A model generated the notes under the pieces. It was not told the DNA's origin, did no database searches, and saw only the letters and a program-made list of their open reading frames with translations. Positions 11,278 to 24,200 of a DNA stretch of 64,000 nucleotides are shown in pieces. Source of the stretch: Cordilura impudica (Eukaryota > Arthropoda > Insecta > Diptera > Scathophagidae); the NCBI GenBank assembly GCA_963682025.1, contig OY821517.1, positions 94,547,946 to 94,611,945 of the forward strand. Reading direction: 5' to 3'. Both the position numbers and the translations under genes were made by a program. Numbering within the stretch: position 1 is the stretch's first letter; each line of letters starts with the position of its first letter.

Positions 11278-12245
11278 CATATATATATGAATTTTGGTAT
11301 ACAGAATCCACCGAATACGTGGGTCACAGCGCAGAATGAATTTATTGGTAATTCTAATGTCTAGGGGAGGAAAAACGGCCAACACCTATACATTTGGTAT
11401 CGGGCAAAAAGTGTACATTTGGTATCTTCTAAACGAACAAATCTGGGAATATTAAATATAGTATGTGGATTCCCTAGAGATAGAAACATCAGATGAGAGG
11501 AAAACTTTAGGAAATTCCGGTGTTAAGGGGGATAAAACGGCCAAAAAGGGTAAAAATGGTACCTTTTTGCATCTTCTTTACAAAGTAATTTAGGAATACG
11601 ACATTTGATATGTAGGTTCCTCTGCAGACACAACTATCGGCCGAGAATAAAAATTTTTTTAATTCGAGCCTTCAGGGGGTAGAAGCGGGCATAAAAAGGG
11701 AAAATGATATGAAGTGAAGCTAGGAATATGAAATTTGATGTGTTAACTCCATTTGGGAAACAAATATTGGCCCAGGATAAATTTTTTCGAAATTCGACCA
11801 TTTAAGGGGAAAACCGGACAAAAAGTGCACAAAATGTACCTTTATGCATTTTTTAACATATTTATCTATACATATGAATTTTGGTATATAGACCCCACCG
11901 GATACGTAGGCACTAGTCAAGAATGAAGTTATTGCTAATTCTTATATTCAGTTATTGCTAATTCTAATGGGAAAATTTGTACATTGGTATCTTCTAAACA
12001 AACGTATATAAAATATAGTTTGTGAATAGAAACATCAAATGAGATGAAATCTACTAGAAATTTGGATGTTGACATGGGGTAAAAACGGCCCGTAAATGTA
12101 AGAGTGTACCTTTTTGTATCTTCTTTACAAAGTAATTTAGGAATATGAAATTTGATAAGTAGATTACACCAGAAACACAAACGTCGGAGAAAATAAATTT
12201 TGTTTTAAATTAAAAATTTTAATTCGAGCCTTTAGGGGAAAACTG
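11278..12245. repeat. Old ~550-590-bp tandem repeat, right piece
   Basis: GAATTTTGGTATAYAGAMYC recurs at about 11287 and 11877. The word TTGGTATCTTCTAAAC recurs at about 11411 and 11976, and TAGGAATAYGA near 11590 and 12138. Offsets are 548-590 bp, so this is a diverged long-period tandem repeat. Confidence 0.75.
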
Positions 12246-12293
12246 ATATTTTTCAACTGGTAAATTTTCACTTGAAAGTACATTTTCATAAGA

Positions 12294-12728
12294 AAACAAG
12301 TAAGAAATTTACAGTCGGTATAGACCAATACCCTATACCATGCGTTTACAGAATTGGTCTTAGGTAAAATTAATTGAGTTTAGAAAAAAGTATAAACCAC
12401 ATCTACGTCGAAAATTGGATCGTTCCTGACCATATTTGGTAAAGTCACTTATTTCCTGCAACAACATATACAAACCGATTTAGAGAAAAATCTGTGCAAT
12501 ATTTTTGTTTTTGATAGGTTTAAGTGAATTGTCCTATATGGTTTATTTTTGGTCTACGGATTAATGGATGTAATAAACGCAGAAAAACCCAATTCGACTG
12601 AGATCTACTTCATAATTAGAATCATATGGCAAGTTAAGTCGATATCATAGGGGTCATTTGAATGGAGAGTAGGGCTGAACATGCGCCCATTTTCAACAAT
12701 TTCAATAGCGTTTGTTCTATGGCTTGAT
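12294..12728 (-). mobile_element. Helentron-like copy, truncated and diverged
   Basis: Begins with the family 3' end in reverse (ACAAGTAAGAAA, AGTCGGTATAGACC, ATACCCTATACCATGCG) and breaks off in the middle near GTTCTATGGCTTGATAA. Confidence 0.8.
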
Positions 12729-14865
12729 AAATAAAATAATATTATTTTTGGTCTTTATAATTTGAATAATTTTCGAATCTATTATGAATAAAAAAAAAGT
12801 GGTACTTAAATAGAATAAGTCGCAATACATTTCAAACTTTTACAAAATTCTATATTTGCCAATTTTGTTTTTTAATAATTTCGCGCTTAGTAATAATATT
12901 ATGTATTTTTTGTTTTGCGAAATCACTATTTGTTGTGTTCTATATTGGAAGATAACACATTTGTTACAAAAAATACAATTAAAAAAAAAATAGATAAATG
13001 AAAAAGAAATATTTTTTTAGAGACGCCAAAACAGTGGAAACTTTTAAACCTCTTTACCAGAGTTGATTAGAATAATAAAAAAATAAAAAAACGAGTCGTA
13101 TATCTATTTAAATATAGATTCTGACACTTTCTTTCAATTAATGGCAAGAATAAAGTTTTATGACGAGTTGAAAACCAAAATAATAGATGATTTTAGTGAT
13201 GGTCGTAAGCAGAAGTATACTTGTGAGAAATATTCTATGAATAAATCCATAAAATCTTCTGGCTAGCATTAATCTTGCTAAAAAAAAAAACGCATGAACG
13301 GAATCGGAATACTGTTGGTGAATAGCATTGATGAAAAAGTTGAATATTTAAATGGCCCAAAACGGATACATGCTTCGGAGGTTTTACTAAAATAAATTAA
13401 CACAACCGTTCGGTATAGGAATCATATACCCCCTAAGACCATGTGTTATTTTATATTAAAGGATTCCAATGTTTTGCCAACAACATAAAAATGAATACTT
13501 TTAAGTTTTGTTAATTTTTTCTGAAGTTATGTTAATATTTCTTCTTTGTTAAATAAGTAAAACATACAAATGTTTAAATTAATAAAATAGTTTTTAGTTT
13601 TATGATAAAATTTTTTGGTATCGTAAAAAACATATTTTGTTAAAAGTTTCCATCATATTTGCACTCACACCATATTTCTTATTGTTTTTAAATATTACTA
13701 TGGCTTAAATAATTGATATAATAATTACGCTTACAACGTAGCGGGTATACTGCTAGTTTGACATATTCACACATACATAAAATACATGACATTCGTTCAA
13801 ATGTAATATATTATTCAGATTAGTTCTAAATAATTTCTGCATATTGAAACACACTTACACGAACATATTAATTCAAACAAATTATACTCTCTCTCTTAAA
13901 TTGGAGACCTTTAGTGTCTGAGAGAAATACTTCAACTCCAAAAATTGTAATACCTCTCTAGATCTACGTCGACTCCAAGCGCTTGAAGACATCGATGGAA
14001 ATAAAAAATGTAAGTTTGTTTGAAATTTTCTCTTAATTTATATTCAAGTTTCATTTACATTTTTTTTTTATACAAATAAATTAATATGAAAACATGAATA
14101 TCTAATAGATATTCAATTCAATAACTCACTCCAAATGTTTGAGTATTTATTTTCCAGTAACATAATTTTATTTTAATATTTATGTTTTTAAATTTACGTA
14201 AATAGAACAACATGCTATTCAGTTTCATTTTGAATATCAAATAACTAAAAGAAAAGTTTTTTTTTTATTTACTAATTTTTTTTTAACTGTGATTTTTTTT
14301 ATAAATTTTTTTAAATGTTAACTTAAATTCATGAATTTTAATAATGATTTACAAATTTATATTTTTTTTACTCTCATTTATTCATACTTATGTAACGTTC
14401 AATAATGTAATAATTTCTATAAATATTTATTTTCACGAAATTACTATAATACGAGTATCTAATATATTAAATACATATAAATTTAAATGTTGTAATATTT
14501 AAAATGGAATTTTAAATTAAAATTTTAAAACTTCATTGCGAAAAGTGAAGTCGTAAGTATGTAGGACTACCAAATACCCTATTGTCAGTATTATGGGAGT
14601 GTAAAATATATGGAAAGGATTCCATCATAAGCTTTCCTTTCAATCAACAACAATTCTATTACTTCTTGGAAAGTACCCAATTAATTTTGCATAATTTTTT
14701 GCTACCTAAGTAAAATTTTTGAAGCGATTCCATCGAAACGGGTAAGAGCACACCCCAGTCCTGAGCATGGCCAGCTTTAGAGGTAGCGCCTGCCCTATTT
14801 GAAGTAGACCTAGGCAATTAGGATCGTTACAATTGCACTTATCAAGTCTTAAGAGCACTTGTTTT
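12729..14865. other. AT-rich interval with one small transposase remnant
   Basis: Apart from the Tc1-like fragment at 13141-13266, nothing is recognisable. Near 14735-14830 there is a short, less AT-rich patch (CCAGTCCTGAGCATGGCCAG) that I could not assign. Confidence 0.5.
13141..13266 (+). pseudogene. Tc1-like transposase N-terminus (helix-turn-helix) remnant
   Basis: A 41-codon frame starts MARIKFYDELKTKIIDDF and continues SDGRKQKYTCEKYSMNKS before a stop. The pattern ELxxxII-x-x-F-x-x-G-x-x-Q....INKSTV is the paired-like N-terminal DNA-binding domain of Tc1-family transposases. The catalytic domain is not visible downstream. The fragment is short, so it is only moderately sure. Confidence 0.5.
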
Positions 14866-15315
14866 TTATACCCTCTACACCACTTAACAGAGAGTATATA
14901 TTTAATAGATTAGAAGTAAAAAATAAATCGTAGATATTCTTGGTCGTTATAAATACAGAGTTGTTATAGCAATATCCGTCTGTCCGACAGTGGAACTAAT
15001 AATCACGCCCTCAATTGGTGAGTAAAAATGATTCACTGTCATCCTAAGTAGGTTGGTATTTAAAAGCATTGAATTCGGTTGAAGAAATCACGAGATTTCA
15101 ATAAAAATTTAAAGAAACTCTTTAAAAAAAATATATAATTTTTCTCTTCTTCTTGCTATTGTTTTTATTATATTTTTTGTGTGATATCTTTAATTGTTGT
15201 TGTTGTGGTCATTGTATTTGTAACGTTTTTTGTATTAGTGTGTATGTAAGGTTATATTCCGTGTCTAGAAGTTCAAGTCGTATGGCTTAAAGCCGGCCTG
15301 GTGCCACCGTGAAAA
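14866..15315 (+). mobile_element. Second GTCY-bearing dispersed family (family D), copy 1
   Basis: Begins TTTATACCCTCTACACCACT and has TATAGCAATATCCGTCTGTCC. It then has TGATTCACTGTCATCCTAAG, GAGATTTCAAT, ATATATAATTTTTCT and GTATGTAAGGTTATA. The same order occurs at 38076-38480. The TATACCCTC start resembles the Helentron-like family, but the body is different. Confidence 0.65.
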
Positions 15316-15356
15316 TTTCGCTAAAATTTCATGGTATAAGTGGGCTCCTAGTCTAT

Positions 15357-16147
15357 TTATACCCTATACCACTATGTGGTTTGGGTATAATGACTTTGTG
15401 CTGCTGTTTGTAACAACCAAAAATATTTGACCTAGACCCATCTTTATTTATACCGATCGAATCAGAATCACTTTCTGAGTTGATTTAACAATGTCCGTCC
15501 GTCCGTCCGTCCGTCCGTCCGTCCGTCCGTCCGTCTGTGTGTCCATGTAAAGCTTGTAATCAAACTGCAGGTCGCAAATATGAACGTATTTTGATGAAAT
15601 TTGGCACATAAGCTTTTATCGGCCATGGGATGAACGCTGTTGAAACTGGTGAGAATCGGTCCATGTTCAGACCTAGCCCCATACAAACTACTTATATGAA
15701 ATCGACATAAATTGCCATAAGATCCAAATTGTCATATAGATCTTACTCAAATTGGGTTTGTATGTGTTCATTACATCCATTAATGAGTAGTCCAAAAATG
15801 ATCCCTTTGACCCCATATAGAGCTGCTTCCCGATCTTCACTTAAGTCTATTAAAAAACAAAAATATTGCACTGATTCTTCTCAAATTTTGTTTGTATATA
15901 TTTTTGCAAAATACAAGAGACTTTACAAACATAATCAGGATCGGTCCATTTTTGGACCAAGATATAGCATCCGATATGAACTTTTTCATATCTGCAGCCA
16001 AAATAATTAATAAAAATCCCACTCAAATTTGGTTTTTGCTTATTTTCTATGTCCAGTTAGTTGGGCCTAAGAGATAGGGTCTCTAAACGCATGGTATAGG
16101 GTATCGTATAGTCGGTCTAGTCCGACTATAATTTTCTTACTTGTTTT
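15357..16147 (+). mobile_element. Helentron-like (mini-me/DINE-type) element, full-length copy
   Basis: This copy defines the main family. The 5' end reads TTATACCCTATACCACTATG and then TGGTTTGGGTATAATGAC. A (CCGT)n core lies at 15492-15535. The 3' end has GGTATAGGGTAT, which inversely matches the 5' CCCTATACC and forms subterminal inverted repeats. It is followed by a hairpin whose family consensus AGTCGGTCTAGACCGACT is a perfect 18-bp palindrome, then ATAATTTTCTTACTTGTT. There are no TIRs and no target duplication, and T residues flank the copy. Subterminal repeats, a 3' hairpin, a microsatellite core and T/T flanks are the hallmarks of Helentron-associated elements. It codes for nothing; a Helentron would have to supply the Rep/helicase. 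Confidence 0.85.
15492..15535 (+). repeat. (CCGT)n microsatellite core
   Basis: About ten CCGT units ending in CTGTGTGTCC. The longest array among copies of the family. Confidence 0.95.
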
Positions 16148-16157
16148 AATTTGTAAA

Positions 16158-17980
16158 TCTATACTAATATAATAAAGAAATAATGTGTGTTTGTTTGTTT
16201 CTTTGTTTGTTTGTAGGAGGTAATATCCGTAACTAGCTATCTGATATTCCTCAAATTAACATAGAGTCTTACCGCGGATATGCGAAGTGCTATAGGCTAT
16301 AATTTTTTTTAATATTTTTAGTGCGCGTAGCACCTCCCACACTAAGTAAATTTTTAATATCATATACATATATTGAGTACTATGACAGGGAGAGCTTTGC
16401 AAATTTGTGTGACGTCACCTATTGTTAATATTAGTAGCTACGCTAGAAATGGGCGGGATCCGATAAGTGGGCGTGGTACCTCCCTTACAAGTAATAGTTC
16501 AATATTATATATCTCGAGTGCTGTGATAGAGAGAGCTTTTCAAACTTGTCTGATGCCACCTATTATTAATGTGAGTAGTCGGACAAAAAATGGTCAGTAT
16601 CGGAGCAATACATAAAAAGTAATTATAAAATGCCATATATCTGGAGTACTGAAATTGTGAGAGTCTTAGGACTTTGTGTGAGTCCATAACTTATTCATCT
16701 GATTCGTTAGACAAAAAATGGGCGTGATCGTAGCAGTGGACATGGCACCGCCCATACAAGGTAAATATATGTTATCATATAACTGGTGTACTAAAAAAGG
16801 GAAGCTTTTCAATTTGCACGAGCCGATCAAATCTTAGTATGAGTAGTTGGACAAAAGATTAGCGGATTCACACCAATGGGCATGGAACTCCCCATGCACT
16901 ATTTAATGTCATATATCTGGAGTACTGTCAAATACATAGATTTGTAACTTTACGTGAGCCCATAGGTTCTTTGTATGATTAGTCGAGCAAAAAAATGGGC
17001 ATGATCGAAGCAGTGAATGTAGCACCGGCCATGTAAAGAAGATATCTAATATCATATAACTGATATTCTATAAAAGACTCGACATTTTGCACAAGTCCAT
17101 CAGATATTAATGTAAGTAGTCCAATAAAAATTGGGCGGGATGGGATTAGTGGACGTGGCACCTCAAATATAAAAAATATGAAGTACTACGAAAGCGACAG
17201 TCTTTTGACAAGTACATTAGTTATCAATGTGAATTGTCGTGGAAAATATATTGCCAAAATCAAAAATCGCCAACCCAAAAATCGCGAAAAAACCAAAAAT
17301 TGTCAAAATCAAAAATCGCTAAAAAGAAAAATTGCCAAATGATATTCTAAGTTCAAGGCCAATAGTTAAGTGCTGCCAGTTCTAATTTTGATAATCCATC
17401 TTCTTCTCATGGGCAGCTACATGTACCTTGCTCCAGGGTAGAAACGCCAAAAAATCTGATAATTTTTGTTCCGAATGAAAAAAACATAAAACATTAAATA
17501 TCAGCAAGTATTGAAATAAAAAAATCTATACTAATAATCTATACTAGCATAATAAAGAGGTAATGTGTGTTTGTTTGTTTGTAGGAGGTAATCTCCGTAA
17601 CTGCTCATCTGATCTTCCTGAAATTTTCACAGAGTCTTACTGCGGATATGAGAAGTATTACACGGTGTATTTTTTTAAATATTTTTAGTGGGCGTGACAC
17701 CTCCCATAGAAAGTAAATTTTTAATATCATATATATTAAGTACTATGATAGAGTGAGGTTTGCAAATTTGTCTCAGGTCATCTAATATTAACGTGGGTAG
17801 TCAGAAAAAAAAATGGGTGAGATTGGACAAATGCGCGTGGCACCCCCATACAAACTTAATATTAAATGTGATATATCTGTATTACTGTAATAGTGAGAGC
17901 CTTGGGGATTTGCGTGAGCCCTTTCAATACGATTCGGGGGAGGGGGTAGCGAAGCACACCGGTTTACATCTATTATTAGT
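16158..17980 (+). mobile_element. Composite non-autonomous Helitron, copy I
   Basis: The 5' end is TCTATACTAATATAATAAAG at 16158, the canonical Helitron TC start. A second 5' end (TCTATACTAGCATAATAAAG) lies at about 17538, after a first repeat of TCTATACTAATA at 17525. The 3' end near 17980 reads GTAGCGAAGCACACCGG..ACATCT, the expected hairpin plus a degraded CTAG. The first part (16.3-17.2 kb) carries six or so ~120-bp subrepeats with AGTACTGT, GAGAGCTTT and GTGGGCGTGGCACC. Then come AAAATCGCCAA-type short repeats. There is no Rep/helicase. Confidence 0.8.
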
Positions 17981-19767
17981 ATAAAAAGATCTTCAGAAAG
18001 GGTGTTTAAATTAAATCATGCGTTTCTTCCGAAGCTTTTTATGTTTTCTGTTTTATAACTTTAGCAGGGCTTATTGAATTTCTGTTCTCTTTTACGCATG
18101 ACCCAGCAATGGAAACCATGCTCCAATAATAGAAAAATAGTGCAGATTTTCAGATAGAAGTTAATTTTTCTATGAAAAAACCATCATTGTATTTACATAA
18201 AAAAAAAAACAGTAAATAAGAAATTGTAAAAAATACTGGTCAAAAGGATATTCAATAAGCTATAAATTTAAATGGTATTAGAATGAATAATATTGTACTA
18301 TATTTATGAGCTACTCATTTGGAAGGATTCAACTATACGACACAGTCGAATTTAATATTGTGGCTTGTTTTTATAACTGTTTTTAACAAAATTTTGCACA
18401 CAATTTTTAGTCTTATTTGAATCATTAAGATGAAGAATATCTGCACTTATACTTATTTTGTTTTCATATACTTTTTAAGCATTTTCCCAAAAATATTCTC
18501 AAAAATCTATCTCAATAAAAGAAAATTCTTACATAATCTGCTTAATATTTTCTTAAAATCAGAGTTTACCGTATTGAGACCAGTACAACCGTGGTGCCAA
18601 TATTTTCAAGAAGTAAGAAGTAAATGTAATGAATAATACTGTGTTAATCAGCTTCATGGGAATCCTAGCTCTTGAGAATTTAATTTTAATGGCAACAGCA
18701 TCTCTTTATAAATACTTTTACTATGTGAATATGATGTTTAAATTGATTTTAAATTACTCATAAAAATTAAATCATATGTAATTCACTCTGAACTTAAAGA
18801 ATATTTTTCCAGTTGATTTAATTTCTAAACAATACCCCATCACCACATTTAACAACAGTAAAAATAACATCATCAACTACGCATTGAAAAGAATTTTCTG
18901 AAATACAATGAATTTTATACTACGAGTACTAACTGCAATACATTCATACAATCAGCCACATAACAATAGCAATTTTGTGTGTGTGATTGATTGAACACAA
19001 AATTAACAAATGTGTTAGTGACAATGTAACACTATACAAAATACATACACAAATATGCACAACTACGTACTCACCCATATTCATATAATACATATTACAA
19101 ATAAAAAAAGGGAATGACAAAAACACAGAACTGAAAGTGATTGACAGTGTTATATATAAATGTCTATATATTCAAAAAATGCCGACAATAACAATTGAAC
19201 ATTTAATTTATTTCATTTTGATACGATTTTTCGACATATGTACCCACACTCCAGATACATACTTATATGTACTTGCAAATGTAATTATATAGTTGTAGCT
19301 TAAGGATATTACGTACGTGGTGAACGATTAAGCCAGAAACATTTAAATTTATACTGTTTGTATGGGAAAAACATTTTCCACAAAGCCATGACTAATTAAA
19401 AAATAAATTAAAACTTACTCTAATGAGCACCTAGATCTATACAAAAATAAATCTGGTCTCTTCCACGCCATTTCGACTTTTATTTCAGGATTGTCTAAAA
19501 TACCTCAGATTTATGATCCCTTCTTTCCCAACAATTTCTTTCGCATGATTACTAAAGGTGTGTACTTTTAAATTTTATTAAATATGTTCTATTTTTAAAT
19601 GAATAGACTTGGTGACAAAATAATTGGAAATGCTTTTAGAGAAAACTGAGCAAGTTTATATTAATTGGTAAACTATAGTTAAGACCTTAGAATGGAAAAA
19701 CCGCCATTCTTTATTATGTGTGCACCAATATATTTTCCTTATATTTTCAACAAATTTTCTTAGCATA
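17981..19767. other. AT-rich interval, nothing recognised
   Basis: No coding similarity, TIR or repeat shared with the rest of the window. Confidence 0.6.
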
Positions 19768-19949
19768 ATTATACACCACATGGTCAGGGTATAATGAGTT
19801 TGTGATGATGTTTGTTTTATAGCGATCAGAAAGCGATTATGGGTTGATTGAACAATGTCCATCCATTCGTCTGTCTGTCCATGTAAAAATTATAATCAAA
19901 CTACAGTTCTCTAATATGAATATATTTTGGTGACATGTTTTATATAATA
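19768..19949 (+). mobile_element. Helentron-like copy, 5' half (interrupted)
   Basis: Matches the family from the start (CACCACATGGTCAGGGTATAA) through GTCTGTCTGTCCATGTAA to GAATATATTTTGGTGA. It is cut at 19949 by the Helitron. The rest resumes at 25441. Confidence 0.85.
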
Positions 19950-21202
19950 CTAGATGTAACCCGGTGTGCTTCTCGACACCCTCCCCCTCCCCCCTCATTT
20001 CCGAATCGTTATGAAAAAGCTCACGCAAAGGCCCAAGGCTCTCACTGATACAGTAATTCAGATATATTACATTTATTATTAAGTTTGTGTGGGGGTAATA
20101 CGCGCATTTGTCTAATCTCGCCCATTTTTTTGTCTGACTACTCACGTTAATAATACATGACCTGAGACAAATTTCCAAAGCTTTCTCTATCATAGTACTT
20201 AATATATATGATATTAAAAACTTACTTTGTATGGGAGGTGACACGCCCGCTAAAAATTACAGCGTGTAGCACTCCCATATCCGCTGTAAGACCCTGTGAA
20301 AATTCCAGGAAGGTCAGATGATTAGTTACGGAGATTACCTCCTACAAACAAACAAACACATATTACCTCCTTATTATGTTAGTATAGATTATTAGTATAG
20401 ATTTTTTTATGCGAATACTTGCTGATATACAATGTTTTTCTGGTTTTTTCGTTCGGTACAACAATTATCAGATTTTCGGCGTTCCTACCTTGGACCAAGG
20501 TACATGTAGCTGCCCACGAGAAGAAGATGGATTATCAAAATTAGATCTGGCAGCACTTAACTATTGGCCTTGAACTTAGAATATCATTTGGGAATTTTTC
20601 TTTTTAGCGATTTTTGATTTTTCCCATTTTTGATTTTGAAGATTATTTTGGGCGATTTTTCGATTTTTTTTTTGCAATTTTCGGTTTTCGCGAATTTTTG
20701 ATTTTGGCGATATATTTTCCACGACAAATCACATTAATAGCAAATGTACTTGTCAAAAGGCTATTGCTTTCGTAGTACTTCATGTTATTTATATAGCAGG
20801 TGCCACGCCTACTAATCCCATCCCGCCCAATTTTTATTGGACTACTCACATTTATATCTGATGGACTGGTGCAAAATGTCGAGTCTTTCCCTTTTATAGA
20901 ACATCAGTTATATGATATTAGATATCTACTTTGCAAGAGCGGTGCTACGTCCACTGCTACGATCGCGCCCATTTTTTTGTTTAACTGATCATACAAAGAA
21001 TCTGTGGGCTCATGCAAAGCCACAAAGCCCTCTTTTTGACAGTACTCCAGATATATTACATTAAATAGTTAATTTGAATGGGAAGCGCCACGCAAATTTT
21101 TTGTCCGACTACTCATATTAAGATCTGATGGTGTCGCGCAAAGTGTCAAAGCTTCCCTTTCTTAGTACACCTGTTATATGATATCATATATTTACTTTGT
21201 AC

Positions 21203-21207
21203 GGGCG
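21203..21207. repeat. Left target-site duplication of Transib-1 (GGGCG)
   Basis: Identical to 25013-25017. Five-bp GC-rich duplications are typical of Transib. Confidence 0.9.
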
Positions 21208-24200
21208 CTGAAAATGGCTGAAAATCATTTTTCATTGGCCAAAATTCTGTAACTTTTGAACCGATCAAAATATTTTAGTACTGTTTTTTTTAGTAGATAG
21301 ATAGATAGTTGATCTTGACTCAGTGTGAATTTCATTTAAATTGATTGAGTACTTTTTAAGGAATTCTAGGTCAAAGTTTAACTTTTGATTTTTTTTAACT
21401 TTTAGCGTGATATATGTTTTTTTTATTTATTTTTATTTATTAGAAAGTGTCATATTTGGAGTTAAATAATTATTATAAACATTTTTTGTAATAATGAAAT
21501 TTTTTTAATGCTTACACTCAAAAAAATTTTTACACTCAAAAAAATTTTTACACGCAACAAAATAGTAAAATTCACTAGAAATTTAACTAGTATTACTAAA
21601 AAATTAAAAATGTTTGCTATCAAATTTGCAATTTGCTTACACTCAAGGAATATTATTATTACTACAGAAAAATTTATTAGTGTTTGCTGCCTAATTTGTT
21701 ACACTAGCTAAATAAATCTGCTAAACATTAGCGCAATGATTCTAATTTTTTTTTTAATTTTGATATGAAAATATGGGTTCTTATTTTTTGAATCTTTCTT
21801 ATCTATTAAAACATTGCATTCATATGTGGGAAACCTTTTAAGAATAAAAACTGCAATAGATTTAAATAGCATTTGTAACAATGGTAGGTTCTGTTTATTA
21901 TTATTTTTTACTAATACTATGTTTTTCGTACTTAAATAACAATGAAAGGCAATTATAATTATTATTCATTAGACTCAAATATTGATTGCAAATATTCCAT
22001 ATTTTGTTCTGTGCTATTTCTGTTCTTTAGTAGTTTTTTGGCTTCTTCATCTAAATCCCGATGTTCCACTTTCCATTGATTTCGAATACTGGAGATGAAC
22101 GGATCTGACGTTGCCAATAATATATTAAATAGATCTTCATTTCTGGAATTTCGTGACATTTTTCTAGTATTGTGCTGTCTATAAAATCTGTAATCCTTGT
22201 TCCTTTTTTCCTGAGCCTCCTCTGATAGATCTCCAAGTGGCACCAAATGATATTTAATGACATCTTCTCCATGATAAAGGATTTTGTGGACTGTTGCAGA
22301 CATATTTCTCCATGGGTAGTTGGTTGTATATATTTTTGCAGTTTCCTTAGCATAATCTCCAAATTTTCTAGAGTCAATTTCTTCATTGCACGCAAGTACA
22401 TCTAGGATTATTTTAAATCTGAAAATAAGGTTTAAATCCACTCCTGTTATTTCAGATGCTGTTTCTGGATCTGAAAAGAATCTTCTTGCGGTATTGCCAT
22501 CATTTGTATTGCCTGACCCTTGTTTTGGCTGATCTATAATCAATCCAAATTTGCGATATTCATCTTGAACATGTTTCTTTTTTGAACTTCTTAACTCTTT
22601 GTTGGTTTCGTTGTTTCTTATTGATCCTGAAGGCCCGAAATCCAAATCATAACTGATTTTTAGTATGTGTTCCATAAGTCGTATTCTTGCATGTAATGGT
22701 GATAATCCAAATTCGAAGGCATCGGTATTATCAAATGATTTTGTCGGGACTTGGTTTAATTGGCTTGATGTTGCTTGGCATATAATGCAGCTGGATGCAG
22801 CCTTCGTGTTAGTCAAAGCCTGACCTACTTTTCCATCTATCATTGTCAGCACTAATTGGTAGCTTACTTCAATTTGCTGCCCATCTAACTGTAATTGTAA
22901 TGGCTGTAGTGTTGCTATTTGGGCCTTGATATCACTAACTTCTTTGTTAATGGCATCATGACTTTCTTTTTTGAATTCAAATTTGATTGGCCTGCAGTAT
23001 TTCGTAGAAGATGGTGTCTCATTTTTCCAAATATCCATTGTTTGCGTTGTACTACTCGAAGATTCCGAATCTTCCAAAATCTTTTTCAATCGCAATCGTA
23101 CAAATGATACCATGAACATATCTGAGTCCGAAATATTTTCACATACAACTTGTTTGTATTGTTTTTGTCCCGAAGAACCATCACATCCCCATTTACAAAA
23201 TAGAATTAACTTTGTGTTTCCATATTTCTTTAACTCAGTTCCTGTTATTGATTGTAGCAAGCGTTTGGCTGTGTGATCAAGTAAAGATTGTAGTTGTACT
23301 TCTGCCGAAATTGGTGTGATTGTAATAGTGTCCTTTGATGGCAAACAGTCTATTTTAGCAGCTGTTATGTGATGATATGCTGGATACATATTTGAGCCTT
23401 TTTCAATCGCACGCAATCTGAGCTGAATATATTGGTGTTTTGTTAATTTCAAATCCAGAAATAATGCTAATGCCTCCTCATTTGTGAACTGTTTTGCATC
23501 GCTCGGAGTTGGTATACTTTTAAGAATTCGCTTTGTTCTCACTGGACTAGCATTACAAGTTTTTTCAATGATATCCACTTTTGTTAATTGGTTTTGTGCT
23601 CGTAATTGATGTAGAAAAGATTCTTTTATATTTGTAGAACCAATTTCCTCGTTAAAATTTTTAAGTTTCCGCCTCTTAGATCTATCGCTGCAGTTGTCCA
23701 ATGATTTGCGTGGTCTTCCAGCCTTATCTAGCTTTGCTGTTTCTCCACCAACATTAAGTTGGCCTTCTAACCAGTTTGCACTTTTATTATAAAACTTTTG
23801 TTTACAGTAGTTAACTTCTTTCAATCGTTTTGACGAAATTAGATAATTGCTCTTGTATTTCGGTACTAGACGAATTTAAGTTTAATTTTATTTTAACGTA
23901 ACTAAGAACATCTTCCTGGTTTTTGTTTCGAAAATACTCTTCGGCCAGTTCTTTATAACTAAAGTTCTCCATATTTTTCTCAATATTTTTATTTGCGTCT
24001 GTTATCACTTTTTTATCACTTTTTATCACTTGCGAATATACGTCCGTACACTTGAAGTATTAACTTATTATTGAGTAATCCCTTATAGAATCCGTCATTT
24101 TATACATTTTTAGGTACATGTTATTCACACATTGATCTTTAATTTCATAGCAGGTAGTACTTAAATTGAACAAAACTGCACTTGTTATCCAGACTTCAAT

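Noticed and set aside
15729..16077. Open frames inside Helentron-like copies (also at 27.9, 32.4, 48.1, 57.2 and 58.5 kb)
   Set aside because: They recur because the element recurs; the frames break at different places in each copy and resemble no protein.
16373..16615. 80-codon plus-strand frame within the Helitron
   Set aside because: It spans the ~120-bp subrepeats and follows their period; no protein similarity.
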